A stretch of DNA of 64,000 bases from Arachis hypogaea (lineage: Eukaryota; Streptophyta; Magnoliopsida; Fabales; Fabaceae). The DNA lies in assembly GCF_003086295.3 (NCBI RefSeq), contig NC_092051.1, positions 9,230,810-9,294,809 of the forward strand. Direction: 5' to 3'. How positions within the stretch are numbered: the first letter of the stretch is position 1; each line of letters begins with the position of its first letter. Made by a program: the position numbers and the translations under genes. Below, piece by piece: positions 1 through 12,040 of this stretch. The notes under the pieces are model-generated. The model worked only from the letters and a program-made list of their open reading frames with translations, ran no database searches and was not told where the DNA came from.

Positions 1-208
1 NNNNNNNNNNNNNNNNNNNNNNNNNNNNNNNNNNNNNNNNNNNNNNNNNNNNNNNNNNNNNNNNNNNNNNNNNNNNNNNNNNNNNNNNNNNNNNNNNNNN
101 NNNNNNNNNNNNNNNNNNNNNNNNNNNNNNNNNNNNNNNNNNNNNNNNNNNNNNNNNNNNNNNNNNNNNNNNNNNNNNNNNNNNNNNNNNNNNNNNNNNN
201 NNNNNNNN
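1..208. other. Assembly gap
   Basis: Only N is given here. The 5' half of the retrotransposon that follows (5' LTR, gag, protease) lies in or beyond this gap, so the element cannot be dated from its LTRs. Confidence 0.99.
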
Positions 209-391
209 GATGTGCAAAATAGATATAAATGATTTTATTTTGGTCCCTAAGGCCGGGCAAATACGGCCTCAGGAGAAACTTAGATGAGCTTGACGAGCCA
301 ACTGGCTCGGCTGTCAGCCTATATGGCAGACAGAGAAGGGTGCATTGACAGTGTACCTTATGATTGTATATATGATAATGGTCCTTAGATT

Positions 392-1543
392 TTGAAAAAA
401 AATAACACTGACACTGTAAAAAAGTTTGAAGTGCAGGATCCTTTGGAGGAAGTAGATATTGGTAACGGTGATTATCCTAGACCAACATATGTGAGCAAGA
501 TGCTGCCTGATGATTTCAAAAAAGAAATGGTGGAGATTTTGAAGGAATATTGCGACTGTTTTGCATGGGATTATGCAGAGATGCTAGGCTTGAGTCGTGA
601 ATTAGTAGAACATCAATTTCCATTGAAAGCCAATGTTAAACCTGTCAAGCAGCCACCAAGGAGATTTGCTCCTGAAGTCGTGCAGAAGATTAAAGAAGAG
701 ATTAAAAGACTTCTTAAGGCTAAGTTTATAAGAACAGCAAGGTATGTCAACTGGATTTCTAATATTGTCCCTGTCATGAAAAAGAATGAAAAATTAAGGG
801 TTTGCATTGATTTTAGAGATTTAAATTCTGCAACACCAAAAGATGAATATCCAATGCCTATAACTGATATGTTGATAGATTCTACTGCTGGTCATGAAAT
901 GTTAAGTTTTATGGATGGATATTCAGGTTATAATCAAATATACATAGCTGAAGAAGATGTGTCAAAAACAGTATTTAGGTGTCCAAGTGCTTTAGGAACT
1001 TTTGAATGGGTTGTGATGCCATTTGGACTAAAAAATGCTGGTGCAACTTATCAAAGGGCGATGAATAAAATTTTTCATGAATTTATTGGAAATTTTATGG
1101 AAATTTATGTTGATGATGTGGTTGTCAAATCAAATGCTAAAAAAGAGCATCTAGAAAACTTAAAAAAAACATTTGAAAGAATGAGAAAGCATAAGTTGAA
1201 AATGAATCCCTTAAAATGTACTTTTGGTGTGAGTGCAGGGAATTTTCTTGGTTTCTTGGTGCAGAAAAAAGGGATTAAAATTGACAAAAATACGGCAAAG
1301 GCTATCCTAGAGGCTCCCCCTCCAGCAAACAAAAAGCAACTACAAGCATTTTTAGGGAAGGTCAATTACCTCAGAAGGTTCATTTCCAATCTGTCAGGAA
1401 AAACCAAGGTTTTTGCGCCTCTGATCAAGTTGAAAAAATTGAAATTATATTTTCTTATAATTATTTCTTCACTTATTTCTCATTTCCAATCCTTAAAAGT
1501 GGAATGCTGGCTCAAGAAGATGAGAATGGCAACGAGAGAGTGA
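392..1543 (+). pseudogene. Tat-type reverse transcriptase fragment
   Basis: This open frame covers most of a Ty3/gypsy reverse transcriptase. Visible motifs are FIRTARYVNWISNIVPVMKK, the LRVCIDFRDLN block, MPFGLKNAGATYQRAMN and the catalytic YVDDVVVKS, followed by the thumb-like NFLGFLV and QAFLGKVNYLRRFI. The frame begins at a TTG rather than an ATG because pol is normally translated as one polyprotein from farther upstream. After about position 1430 the sequence jumps from the end of the thumb to a late part of the first RNase H. This suggests an internal deletion of a few dozen codons plus a frame change. It would act in reverse transcription of the element's RNA in cytoplasmic particles if intact. 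Confidence 0.82.
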
Positions 1544-3183
1544 TTTATTATCTAAGTCGTGTGCTAAATGATGTTGAGAGCCGTTATTCTCCAATTGAGA
1601 AACTTTGTTTAACTTTATATTTTTCTTATTTAAAACTTAAGTACTATCTAATTCCTAGGAATGTTTATGTAATTTCTGAGTTTGATGTTCTTAAATATAT
1701 GTTGTCTTCTCCAATATTGCATGGTAGACTAGGAAAATGGATGCTGGCCTTAACGGAATTTTCTTTACATTTTGTTCCTGCAAGAGCCGTTAAGGGTCAG
1801 GTTCTAGCTGATTTCCAGGTTGATCATCCTTGTATTGACATTGATGAGAGTTTACTGGGTTTCGTTGGTTTGGTGCCTTGGAAATTATATTTTGACGGTT
1901 CATGTCATATGGGTGGTGTTGGTATAGGAATTTTAATTATTTCTCCAAGTGGCGAGTCAAGCAAATTCCTCTTTGAATTGAATTATTCATGTTCCAACAA
2001 TGAGACAGAGTATGAAGCATTAATAATGGGACTAGAATTATTATTAGAAAGAGGAGTTAAAAATGTGGAAATTTTTGGAGATTCACAGCTTGTAGCCCGT
2101 CAAGTATCACTTGAATATAGATGTGTTAGTGAAAATTTAAGAAAGTATTTCAATGTGGCTACAGAGTTGTTGAGTAAATTTGATAATGTCATTTTAAGGC
2201 ATGTTCCAAGGGAGTTAAATCAAGAAGCAAATGAATTAGCTCAAATTGCTTCAAGATATAAGATCAAGCCCTCAACACTAGAAAAATTGGTAAGGATAAA
2301 GGACATATTTATGCCTTTGAGAGAAAGAGAAATGTTGTCATTAGAAAAACTAGACCCAGAAGATTGGAGAGTACCAATTGTAGAATATTTAAAAAATCCA
2401 AGTCTTAGTGTCGATAGAAAACTTAAATATAGGGCTCAAAGTTATGTTCTAATAAGTAATGTCTTGTTTAAGAAATCTGTTGATGAAAACCTCTTGACAT
2501 GTTTGGGAGAAAAAGAAGCGTATTTGGCTCTTGCTGAAGTGCATGAGGGAATTTGTGGTGCCCATCAATCAGGAAAAAAAATGAAATGGGTGATAAATAG
2601 GAGAAGATTGTATTGGCCAACTATTCAAAGAGATTGTATAAATTATGCCAGGTCCTGTGAAGAATGCCAAAAACATGGAAGCCTTCAACATATTCCAGCG
2701 TCAGAACTGCATGTTATAATTAAGCCATGGCCATTTAGAGGTTGGGCTCTAGATCTTATCGGACAGATTCACCCACCTTCTTCTAAAAGTCATAAGTTCA
2801 TTTTGGTTGGTGTTGATTATTTTTCTAAATGGGTAGAGGCTATCCCTCTAAGGGAGGTGACTCACAATGAAATAATAGATTTTATTGAGGAGCATATTGT
2901 GCATAGGTTTGGAATTTCTCTGTCTATTACCACTGATCAAGGAACCATGTTTATAGAGAAAAAGGTCATGGAATATGCCAAATCTAGGGATATAAAAATA
3001 CTTTCTTCTACACCATATTATGCCCAAGCCAATGGACAAGTGGAGGCAGCGAATAAAATTTTGATTGCATTAATTAAAAAAACACATTGGAAGGCAGCCA
3101 AGAAATTGGCACCAAACTCTCAGTCAAGTTCTTTGGGCTTACCAAAATTCTCCAAGAGGTTCTACTGGAACCACCCCGTATAA
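1504..3183 (+). pseudogene. RNase H, second RNase H and integrase core of the Tat-type element
   Basis: The frame starts inside the first RNase H (MLAQEDENGNERVIYYLSR). It continues through the tether and a second RNase H (residues about 120-250: YFDGS, ETEYEAL, GDSQL, ANELA). The integrase follows: an HHCC-like zinc region (HQSGKKMKWVIN, CEECQKHG) and a catalytic core with the first Asp in WALDLIGQ, the second in TTDQGT and Glu in ANGQVEAAN. The frame is lost near 3150, where the integrase continues in another frame. Two RNase H domains in tandem support a Tat/Ogre assignment. The product is not functional as it stands. Confidence 0.83.
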
Positions 3184-3205
3184 GTTAGTTTACGGTCATG
3201 ATGCG

Positions 3206-3634
3206 GTGTTGCCAATTGATATTAATCTGCAAAGTGTAAAGGTGGCTAGACAAGACGAGATACCAGTAGTAGATTATTGGAATTCTTTGCATGATGAGCT
3301 CAATGAACTAGATGACGAAAGGTTGAGAGCTTTAGAGCGGGTGATTCGACAAAAAGAGATTATGTCAAAATCATACAACCGCCGTGTTAAAGCAAAGACA
3401 TTTGTAGTTGGAGATTTAGTGTGGAAAACAATTTTGCCTATAGAAAAAAAGTCAAAAACTTATGGTAAGTGGCTTCCAACTTGGGAAGGACCTTATGTAG
3501 TTGACAAAGTTTATTCTGGAAATGCCTATAAGATTATTGAAATCGGATCAGGAAGAAGAATTCCTTCAATAAATGGCAAATATTTAAAGATATATAGGCC
3601 AGGCATACATGAGATAAACATTCCACATGTTTAA
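3206..3634 (+). pseudogene. Integrase C-terminal part of the Tat-type element
   Basis: Residues such as VVGDLVWKTILP, KWLPTWEGPYVVDKV and GNAYKIIEI match the C-terminal GPF/GPY-like DNA-binding module of plant gypsy integrases. It continues the integrase of the preceding frame after a frameshift near 3150-3190. The last residues before the stop (YLKIYRPG) are the usual pol terminus in this lineage. No chromodomain follows, which fits Tat rather than a chromovirus. Confidence 0.8.
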
Positions 3635-5295
3635 GGACACGAAAATATCCAGTTGAAGTGTCCAAAGAAAAAAAAATAGCAAGTGTCCAATCTCCAAAAT
3701 AAGGATAGAGTGCATTCAAAAGCGAATAATAAACAAAATTCTAAAAGTTCAAAAAGTGAAGATTGCAGACACATATTAAAATCACAAAGGTTCACATAAG
3801 AAATGCAAGACTAGGTTTCAAAGATCTCTTTCAAGCGAATAACTTCAGCTTGGAGAGCGGTTTGGAAGTTCCTGGCTTCTTTGGCAGCTTCCTGTGAGGA
3901 GGGAATCTTCTCTTCAAGTGACTGTAAGGCTGCATTGCTACTGTCAAGCATGCTACTTGCTTTAGTAAATTGAGCCTCATTCTTTATCAAAGCAGCATCC
4001 ATCCTACTTTTTGCTCCTCTCTTGACAGTCAGCTGTTATTCTAAGTCTCGAATCTCCTCAGATAGCTCATGAGCCCGATCTTTAGCTTTTGTAATATGGG
4101 CAGCCAGGGTAGCTTTGACAGCCTCAAAAGAGGAGGTGTCTTGTTTCAGTTTAGAAAGAGATTCAGTTAATTGTTGACACGATGAGATGGCTGCCTGAGA
4201 ATCTGAAAATTTGGCATAAAGATCCTCATAAACCTTCCGCAAGCAAGCCAACAAAGGATCAATAGTCTCAGGATGTGGTGTAGTTGAAAAAGTTTGAAGA
4301 ATATCAAAAAGCTGAGCCTTAAACTGCGGATCCGTAACAAGTGTCAAAACAGGTTTGGATAGAATGACACTGAGTTGTTGGCTTAATGGAAGTAGGATGG
4401 AATTGTCAACAATCTTGGTTGTGGGAGGTGTAGTATGGGGCTACTCTGTTGAAGGGTGACTTTGAATGGTAGAACAAGATTCAACTATAGCCTTCTGTGT
4501 ATCCATGCTACATGCATATGCTTCATTTAGAGTTTCTAAATCAGCCAATAAATTATTCACCACATTAGGGGTCTGAGCATGGATGGAAGTGATGGGTATT
4601 TGTTTTTCTGACCACTCACTTGGGGGAATTTCAGAATTTTGAAGCTAGACAAAAAATGCAAAGGCAAATGTTAACATAAAAATAAAGAAGATACAAGAAA
4701 GAGATACCAACCATCAGGCCAAAGGACATGTCATACCTTATTTGCATTGGTTTTGGGTATAGGCTTATTAGATGTGGCAGCTATCATATTTTCAGTATTA
4801 GGCACGATCAAAGAAATGGTAGGAGTCACAGTGACCTAAATCAAAAAGTGAAATGAGGACAAAGGTAATAAAAAGGGGACTCAGCATGAGAAGTATCATC
4901 ACCATGTAAGTTCTTTAAGATGATGTTATTTCAATATGGAAGATGTGAAAATATATAAAAATACCTGAGAAGCAAGCCGGTCACTGGGGCTAAGAGCATT
5001 GACATCTTCTTCCGAAGAGAATTTACTGACTGATTCATCACTTGACGAGGTGTTCTTGTTGTCCCTTTCATTGTGTTGAGAGATTACCAGTCCATCAAGA
5101 TTGTCATTAGATGTATTTGATGTATCATTCTTATCATTACTACTTGAAGATATTGAAACTTCAATTGGTTTAAGTCTTCTTTTTACCCGACGGTTGGAAC
5201 AATTAAAATTGTATTTCTTTTTTCCTACAAGCTTACTAGAAGACTTTCTCAAAAGAGGATTTGCGGCAAATGGGGTAGTTGTGTTCTCTGTAATA

Positions 5296-5302
<7 letters not shown>

Positions 5303-5354
<52 letters not shown>
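5303..5354. repeat. (AAT)n microsatellite
   Basis: About 17 uninterrupted ATA/TAA units lie within the antisense ORF region. Translated, they give a run of isoleucines in both directions, so they are probably intronic or a late expansion rather than real coding sequence. Confidence 0.95.
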
Positions 5355-5467
5355 TAAAATAATTAAAACAGGTGCCATTGTGATAACCTTAGAAGACATA
5401 GTGCATGAAAAAAATTAATAGCAACAACACAGAGAGGACATGTTACTAATAGAGAAAATTACCCTAA

Positions 5468-5468
5468 C

Positions 5469-5504
<36 letters not shown>
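5468..5504. repeat. (AAT)n microsatellite
   Basis: A second trinucleotide run of about 12 units, of the same type as the one about 120 bp upstream. Confidence 0.93.
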
Positions 5505-5506
<2 letters not shown>

Positions 5507-6543
5507 TGAGCAAATAGTTTAGTGGTAATTACCCTTTTTTGCTATTTTCACTTATTGCATTACAAGAACAGTGGTCATCCTTTGACAGCAAGTACTGAAA
5601 GCAACTTCAATAGAGGAGTAATAGTTTTTCCACCAAGAAAAGAATGAATAGGTGGTCAATGGACAAGGCTTGAAAGGGAACAAGTGGAATTTATTCCTCC
5701 GCGCAGCATTATCTTTCTGAATGCGCAGCAGATCTTCTAGTGAAATAGCTTTGTCATGCAAAGATTGTGACTCTTGAAGATGGTAAGGAGATGAAATGGC
5801 CTGAGCTAATCCAAATTGTCTTGAGACGGCATTTGGCATATAGACCACTGTTCTTAGGTCATCCTCACCCGGGAATCCAGCAAAAAATAATTGGGGAGTT
5901 AAGAACTGTGACCAAATAGTAATGCTTTCTTTTTGTGTAACCTTAGCTGGGTAAGACCAATTTAAAAATTAGCAAAAGGAGTCAAATTGATGTTGTGGTC
6001 TTTCTCTGGCAAGTGACGGATGGTTCCTTGAGGTTGCCATAATAATGCAGATTGAAAAATTCAAGTATTGGATGCTGAGGTTGTCAACGATCAACAAACA
6101 AGCTAAAAAAAATGTTCTTCAGAGTAAGATTCGAGTACTCATAAATAATACAATGGTTACTTAGAAGTCATTTTTGGGGTTAGGATTCTTCACAATCATT
6201 AATGGAAAAGAAAAAATAAAGATGGAGCTAGCAGTAAAACCTTACTTGGAATATTGAAAAAATTAGGTATAATCAAACCCTTGTGAACAGAAAAAGCCAA
6301 TCGTATTAGATAAAATTTGGGAGAGTACGTGGGGTACAGAGTTGAAGAAAAAATTTAACACTAGCGTATTATCTTTCTCACATGTACCACAAGAAGATAA
6401 GAGGACTCTGTAATTTCACTTTTTGTTTAGCCAATTTAAATAAATAAACAAAATAACAAAGAAAAGGAAAAAGAGTACAATACTCTTATATACTTTCTAA
6501 ATGGTGTTTCAAAATTTCATCATTATCAACTATTGTTATCATT

Positions 6544-6546
<3 letters not shown>

Positions 6547-6599
<53 letters not shown>

Positions 6600-6600
6600 T
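6547..6600. repeat. (AAT)n microsatellite
   Basis: A third AAT run of about 18 units, just before the putative 3' LTR of the Tat-type element. Three AAT arrays within 1.3 kb suggest lineage-specific expansions in this copy. Confidence 0.94.
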
Positions 6601-6704
6601 AATAAATAAATAAATAAACATACGTTTGTATATACTTTTTTTATTATTATAAACAACAAAATTTTTTCACTTTCAATCCTTGTATGACTTTAAGTGAAAA
6701 ATTT

Positions 6705-7330
6705 TGGGGGACATTATATTAGACAAAATATAATTTTTATAAGAAAATTATAAAAAGAAATAATTAGTTATTTGGTAATGTTCCTATATATAATATTTAT
6801 ATATATTTTAAATTAAATTAGATCATTTGATAGTTGGTTATTTATTTAAATTTTGAAATTAACATCAAGCAAGAAGTGCGGGAACAGTTACAAGAAATTC
6901 AAATTTTCTGCAAGTAGTGTACAAATGGTAACTGTTAACTGATATTAGGCTAGTCTATAAATAGAGCTTTAGGAAAACATTGTAATCAGTTCGGTTCTTC
7001 TTGGAAAACACTTAAAAACCCAAAAACGCTCTCAGCCCCTTGGCATCACAGAGTAAAATTGGGAATCTTAAGTAATTCCTCTGAACCCAAACATTTGTAG
7101 TTTGCTTTTTTCCAGTTTTTATTAATAAAATTCCTCTAATTTTACGTCCTTTTCTCTTTTACGTTCTTTTGTTTTAATTTTTGCATTTTACTTTGCTTCC
7201 GGTACCTTGCATGTTTTCTTTTCATCTTTAATTTTATTTTCGAAACTACAATTGAGATATTAAGACATCCACAAAAGGAGTCGTTTCTGCTCCTTAAATT
7301 AAGATTGTGAAACAAAATTCGAAAATTGTT
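6705..7330 (+). mobile_element. Probable 3' LTR of the Tat-type element
   Basis: A purine-rich stretch (gaaaaattttggggga, about 6686-6711) precedes AT-rich sequence. It is followed by a TATA box (tctataaatag, near 6955), a transcribed-leader-like region and an AATAAA-like signal (attaataaaattcc, near 7120). This order (polypurine tract, U3, TATA, R, poly(A) signal) is what an LTR shows. The exact ends are not defined because the 5' LTR is missing. Confidence 0.55.
6953..6966 (+). promoter_or_regulatory. LTR TATA box
   Basis: The string tctataaatagag lies in the middle of the putative LTR, a spacing typical of the U3 promoter of plant LTR retrotransposons. Confidence 0.5.
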
Positions 7331-8307
7331 GATTTATTTGTTGTTAACAATGGAACAAAAACTCGAGTAAAACAAGTATACATGTGTATTTATTTATATT
7401 ATATATGCACGTAAACAGATATATGTTGATCTCTATTCGTTCCGTTATGCTTTGTTCCGCTTTATAACAAAACACGTCAGTACGAGACAAATAAAAGTAA
7501 ATGATCAAATTCGTCCTTGAAAAATTATTCATTCTTCAAATTGTTCTCTGAAAATTTTTTTTAATCAAATTTATTCTTAAAAAAATTTTAAGTTGGTTGC
7601 ATTAGTCCCTCCATTATTTCCATTACTTATAAAGTCGACAATTCTAATTAAGTGCTAACATGTTAAATTTATGAAATATTTTTCTTCATTTCTTCTTTTA
7701 ATCTATTCATCTCTAACATGTATATTATATAAGGAGACACGGTGACTATCCTGACTAAAATGTTTACTTGCAATTAATTATTCGCCATCATCTCATTTTA
7801 ATCTTAACTTGATGAGCAGTAACATATTAATATGATATGATATTATAATTATAGAAGTCGTATTGCTTATGAAATTGCGCTGTATGCCGCCTGGATGCAT
7901 TATGTACGTGTTATTAATATTGTTTATTCACCCATCAATTTTATTTGACTAACACTAAGTTTGAAGATATTTAGTTTGCGTGTGGATTTTTTTTTCGTTT
8001 TTTTTTTTGGAAGAAATAAATATAGAGGACGTAATTACCAACCCAATAGAAGTACGAAAAGTGATTGAAAAAAAGTTATAAAATAAAATAACTAATTAAC
8101 GAACAACAATCATTACTAAATGCCAACATGGTTTTGTGTGGCTTAAAAATAAGTGCACCACATGATATCATTGTGGAGGATCTTCAATGTTTTTTTTTCA
8201 TTATTATTATTAGCAATTTGTTATTTTGTATTAGTGATAATCAATTATTATAAAACAGAAAATTAATAAATTAAAAAATTTAAATATTTTTAGAATATTA
8301 ATATTTC
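7331..8307. other. AT-rich intergenic stretch
   Basis: No coding potential beyond short chance frames. Around 7500-7640 there are phrases (caaattcgtccttgaaaaa, attagtccctccatt) that resemble arms of common plant TIR elements. No complete element could be delimited. Confidence 0.5.
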
Positions 8308-8386
8308 CAGTGGCGGATCCAAGAGAGATCTAAGGTGACCATGGTTCTCCAATTTTTTTTTTAAAAAATTAGCACTATTAATTTAT

Positions 8387-8419
<33 letters not shown>

Positions 8420-9022
8420 TATATATATTATAGATTAAATATATTTTTATATATTACACACTAAAAGAAATTTACAAGTTAGTAATTTAATATATATAAA
8501 TTATAATGTTATTATAATATATTAGTAGTAACTAACAAAAGTTTAAAAAATAATAAAAGCGTATAAATATATAAATAATTGAAAAGTTATTAAAAAATAT
8601 AGGTTTGAATTAATGTAAAAAGTAATAATTATAAAAAAAATTTATTTTGATTCTTTCTATGACAACAGAAACAATTGAATAGATTTTTTAAACAATAAAA
8701 ATTATTAAAATAATATTTTAAAACAAGATGAAAAACAAACTTTTAGCAAATTATATGATTGTATAGGTTGAAAAAGAAAATGTTTTAAATTTTACTTTCA
8801 GATGATAAATTGATAATTTTAGTTATATGAAATATTGCAGACCAAATTTAAAAAAACCAAAATCTTAAAGTATGTATAGTTGAATATTAATTCTTATATA
8901 ATATAATTATTAATTTTGACCTATATACTATAAATTATATTTTGTTAATTTTTTATTACATTATATTTTAATTTATTTTGTATTTAATTTGACCCTCTTA
9001 TAAAATTTTTAGATCTGCCATG
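8308..9022. mobile_element. Non-autonomous hAT-like element, 715 bp
   Basis: The left end reads cagtggcggatcc and the right end, read outward on the other strand, catggcagatct, an imperfect short inverted repeat. The element is flanked by a perfect 8-bp duplication, AATATTTC, at 8300-8307 and 9023-9030. Short TIRs starting with CA and an 8-bp duplication are typical of hAT transposons. The interior is AT-rich, has a TA repeat (about 8388-8423) and no transposase ORF, so any mobility would need an enzyme supplied in trans. Confidence 0.78.
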
Positions 9023-9289
9023 AATATTTCTTTGGTCAAGTTATTCGCTACGCAAGCATATATATGTGTAGTTACTGGTTAGCAATAATTTAAAGTCAAG
9101 GTGTCAACATGAATCTATGAGAAGTAATGATTAAAAAAAATTAACAAACGTATTACATGTGATTTCAGGTGCATTAGCTTCCTTTAGAATCACTTTTGGT
9201 TAGAATCTGATGCCAAAGAAACCAATATACACTAGAATTTTCGAAAGCATTCTATCTTTAAGGCAAATAGAATTTTAAGCACCAAAAAG

Positions 9290-9454
9290 AGGAATGCTAG
9301 GCCAGCAATTTTGTGATTTGTAGCCATTAAATAGTTATTAATAACGATTTTAATGGTATAAGATTGGTGTGAGATTTCATCAAATGATTCACTTTTTTTT
9401 TCTAATTATATACTGGCCAAAATTTAATAAAGTTGCTGGCCCTAAACTTTTCCT
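9290..9454. mobile_element. MITE with gggccagcaa-type ends
   Basis: The ends aggaatgctaggccagcaa and, on the other strand, aggaaaagtttagggccagc form an inverted repeat about 165 bp apart. The same family occurs at 56696-56864. No clear target duplication is seen here, which suggests an older copy. Confidence 0.7.
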
Positions 9455-9729
9455 TTTAGTTTTATATGATTTTATCTTTATTCTAATTAACACACAATAT
9501 TCTTTTACTATTTTAAACTTTATGCCAGTATTCGGAAAAAGAAAAAAAAAAAGTTCCAATAAGAGGTGATTATGACGCACAAATTAAGTAATATGCAAGC
9601 AATGTGTTACATTACATGATCAACATAACTACCAATGGAATTGCCAATTCATGCATGAACAAAAGCAAACTTTATCCCCTATAACCATTAGAACATTAAT
9701 TTAATACTCAGGCTTGATTTGAATAAACC

Positions 9730-10180
9730 ACAAAAAAAAATATGCTCTAATAATTTTGTTATCAACAAAAATATCATTAAATAATTAAAAAATGCGATAA
9801 AAATGTCTAACATTAAATATGTATTCTCAAAAAAAATTTAAAAATAAAATTTTGATACATTTTTTATAAAATATGATTAAAAAAATGAGATATTTTATCT
9901 TTAAAATTTGATAATTTTTTATTAAGTATATATTTTTTTATAATTTATTTGTCAATAATCAATAATATTTTTAAAAATATTCTTTTTGTGTATTTTTAAA
10001 TATTTATTTAAATATTTCTATAAAATTTTAGATCAAATGTATAAAGTATAAACGATTTATCAAATATAAAAATTATTTGTCATTTACAAAAAATAAATAT
10101 TTTTTAATATTTTTATCATATTTTTTAATTATTTAAAAACGTTTTTATTGATAACAAAATTTGATATATTTTTGATAGTT
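9730..10180. mobile_element. AT-rich TIR element
   Basis: The left segment attttgttatcaacaaaaat...ttaaataattaaaaaatgcg returns as its reverse complement at 10110-10165 (atttttatcatattttttaattatttaaaaacg...gataacaaaattt). Ends are approximate. A divergent copy of the same design lies at about 40215-40608. Confidence 0.55.
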
Positions 10181-10327
10181 TATTATTATTTTTTTAGATT
10201 CTTATTTCGCCCAAATTGGTGAAAAATAAGCATCATCACCCATGCATATTTGGGGCATATAAGTTAGAAAGGCGTAACGACTACCGACCTATAACACAAG
10301 CAGAAGCATTAAAATAACAAATTTTTA

Positions 10328-12040
10328 GGGCAATTTACCTAAATAAATAAAGTAGATGAAATCTTTACTCAAATACACAAAACAGAAACATGTTACGTGC
10401 ATGTGCAATTTTTCATTTTTATGTAATCCGTGGGAAGCAACCACGGTTTTTAATTTTTACATAAACCGTGGCTGCCTAAGACGGATTATGATTGTTTTGT
10501 GTTGTGTGTAAACCGTGGCAAGTAACCACGGATTACGAAGGGAAGAAGGAAGCTATAAACCGTGGCAGGCTCCCACGGTTTATGAAGATGGTTAGATGGT
10601 GATAAAACGTTGTGAGAGGGAGAGGGAGAGGGACTGATATACTGATTAGTAGTCAGTACTATCCATTAGAAGAGTTTCAGAATTTGAGTGAAAAAAAAGA
10701 AAAAAAAAAGACAGAATCTCAATCATATGATGAGTGAGTGGGTTCCTATTAAATTTTGTTTGCTTAATATAGTGTGAAAGAACATAATTCTGATTGAAGT
10801 TTATTTGCATTAGCAGTTAGCACCATTAGCATGCTATATACATGAGTTGAACTACACTTTCTTTACATACATAGAATAGAAGCCTTCAGGAATGGAATTT
10901 TTTTTTTTATAAAGTTTAAATACCAATGGCGTATTTATTGTCAATGGGGACATGATTTGATTTTGGATTGGGATGAGTATTCTGCTTAATATAAACTCGT
11001 GTATAAAATAAAAATAGTAACTAAACAATGAATCTTTAAAGGATTCTTGATTTAAAACTTTATTACTTGAATATGAAATATATTGTATATCAACTTCATA
11101 TTTACAGAAGTTTAAATTTATATATTTTCTTCTCTAGTGATTTTTCAGAAGCATTTTAATTCCCAAAATATTAAGATAAAAGAGACTTTTGAAGACTAAG
11201 GAATCCTTTAAATGTGATTCTTTATTAAGTTTTTTATTATAATAATTTAAAAAAAATTGAAATAAACACATTTAAATAGATTTAGTATCTTTTTAAAATT
11301 AAATACATATTCAAAATACAAACTAAATAAAACTGAAATTTAAAATTTAAAATTTCTGTTTTAGTTCTAGCATTTTTAATTATTAAAAGATTATCATTTA
11401 AATATACATCCAAAAATTATATTCAGTAAAATAAAAAATTTTAATTTTAAAATCCAAAAAATAAATTTTAAGGGTTTTAATTATTAACCCACACATCTAA
11501 AACCCTACAAGAGATCATATTTTGAACTAATATGTTAGATATATTTTTATTGAATAAGATCTAAAAAATTTAGCTTAATTATTCATTTTAAAACCATTAA
11601 TAAAAAAATCCAGAAATATTAGATACGTTTTTATCGAATAAGATATAAAAAAAATTAATTTTTTTTTCTTTTTTTCCACTCAAATTCTGAAACTCTTCTA
11701 ATGGATAGTACTGACTACTGATCAGTATATCAGTCCCTCTCCCTCTCCCTCCCACAACGTTTTATCACCATCTAGCCATCTTCATAAACCGTGGGAGCCT
11801 GCCACGGTTTATGGCTTCCTTCTTCCCTTCGTAATCCGTGGCTACTTGCCACGGTTTACACACAACACAAAACAATCATAATCCGTCCTAGGCAGCCACG
11901 ATTTATGTAAAAATTAGAAACCGTGGTTGCTTCCCACGAATTACATAGAAATGAAAAATTGCACATGCACGTAATATGTTTCTGTTTTGTGTATTTGAGT
12001 AAAGATTTTATCTACTTTATTTATTTGGGTAAATTGCCCA
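10328..12040. mobile_element. 1.7-kb foldback element with modular hairpin arms
   Basis: Two arms of about 370 bp (10328-10700 and 11668-12040) are long reverse complements of each other. The outer end is gggcaatttacc and the inner end is the gagagggagagggagaggg / ccctctccctctccctc block. Each arm contains four short palindromic modules such as aaaccgtgg...ccacggttt (10423-10450, 10471-10499, 10508-10536, 10555-10584 on the left). The roughly 970-bp centre is AT-rich with no ORF. This is a non-autonomous foldback or Mutator-like element. A matching flanking duplication was not found. Confidence 0.75.

Larger units (their letters stand above)
3811..6040 (-). pseudogene. Antisense ORF of the Tat-type element, plant-mobile-domain-like
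   Basis: On the strand opposite to pol, between pol and the 3' LTR, several segments look like decayed exons of one coding sequence. From an ATG at 6040 the frame reads MATSRNHPSLARERPQHQ. After one in-frame TAA it continues into LTPQLFFAGFPGEDDLRTVV, then VSRQFGLAQ and SFFSWWKNYYSS (ending near 5552). The RQFG-type segment and the WW..YY segment resemble the plant mobile domain found in many plant transposon-associated proteins. Further down, 4926-5399 is acidic and Ser-rich, and 4036-4347 and 3811-4002 are coiled-coil-like. Antisense additional ORFs are known in Tat elements. The domain name is from memory of the family, and the exon structure was not resolved. Confidence 0.6.
209..7330 (+). 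mobile_element. Partial Ty3/gypsy retrotransposon, Tat/Ogre type
   Basis: Only the 3' part of the element is present: reverse transcriptase, RNase H, a second RNase H, integrase, an antisense ORF region and a 3' LTR. A second RNase H between the first one and integrase is the known hallmark of the Tat lineage, and it is visible here (residues reading YFDGS, NNETEYEAL, FGDSQL, NQEANELA). Pol is split over several frames and has lost part of the first RNase H, so the copy is dead. Positions 209-391 are upstream pol or spacer sequence with no domain I can name. The right boundary is approximate because the LTR terminus is not certain. Confidence 0.82.

Noticed and set aside
5101..5418. Plus-strand ORF with a long isoleucine run
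   Set aside because: Created by the (AAT)n microsatellite opposite the antisense ORF. No domain.
10423..10584. Regularly spaced palindromes looked like a CRISPR array
   Set aside because: Modules differ in sequence, spacers are not unique inserts, and the whole block is repeated inverted at 11670-12040. This is a transposon arm in a plant genome.
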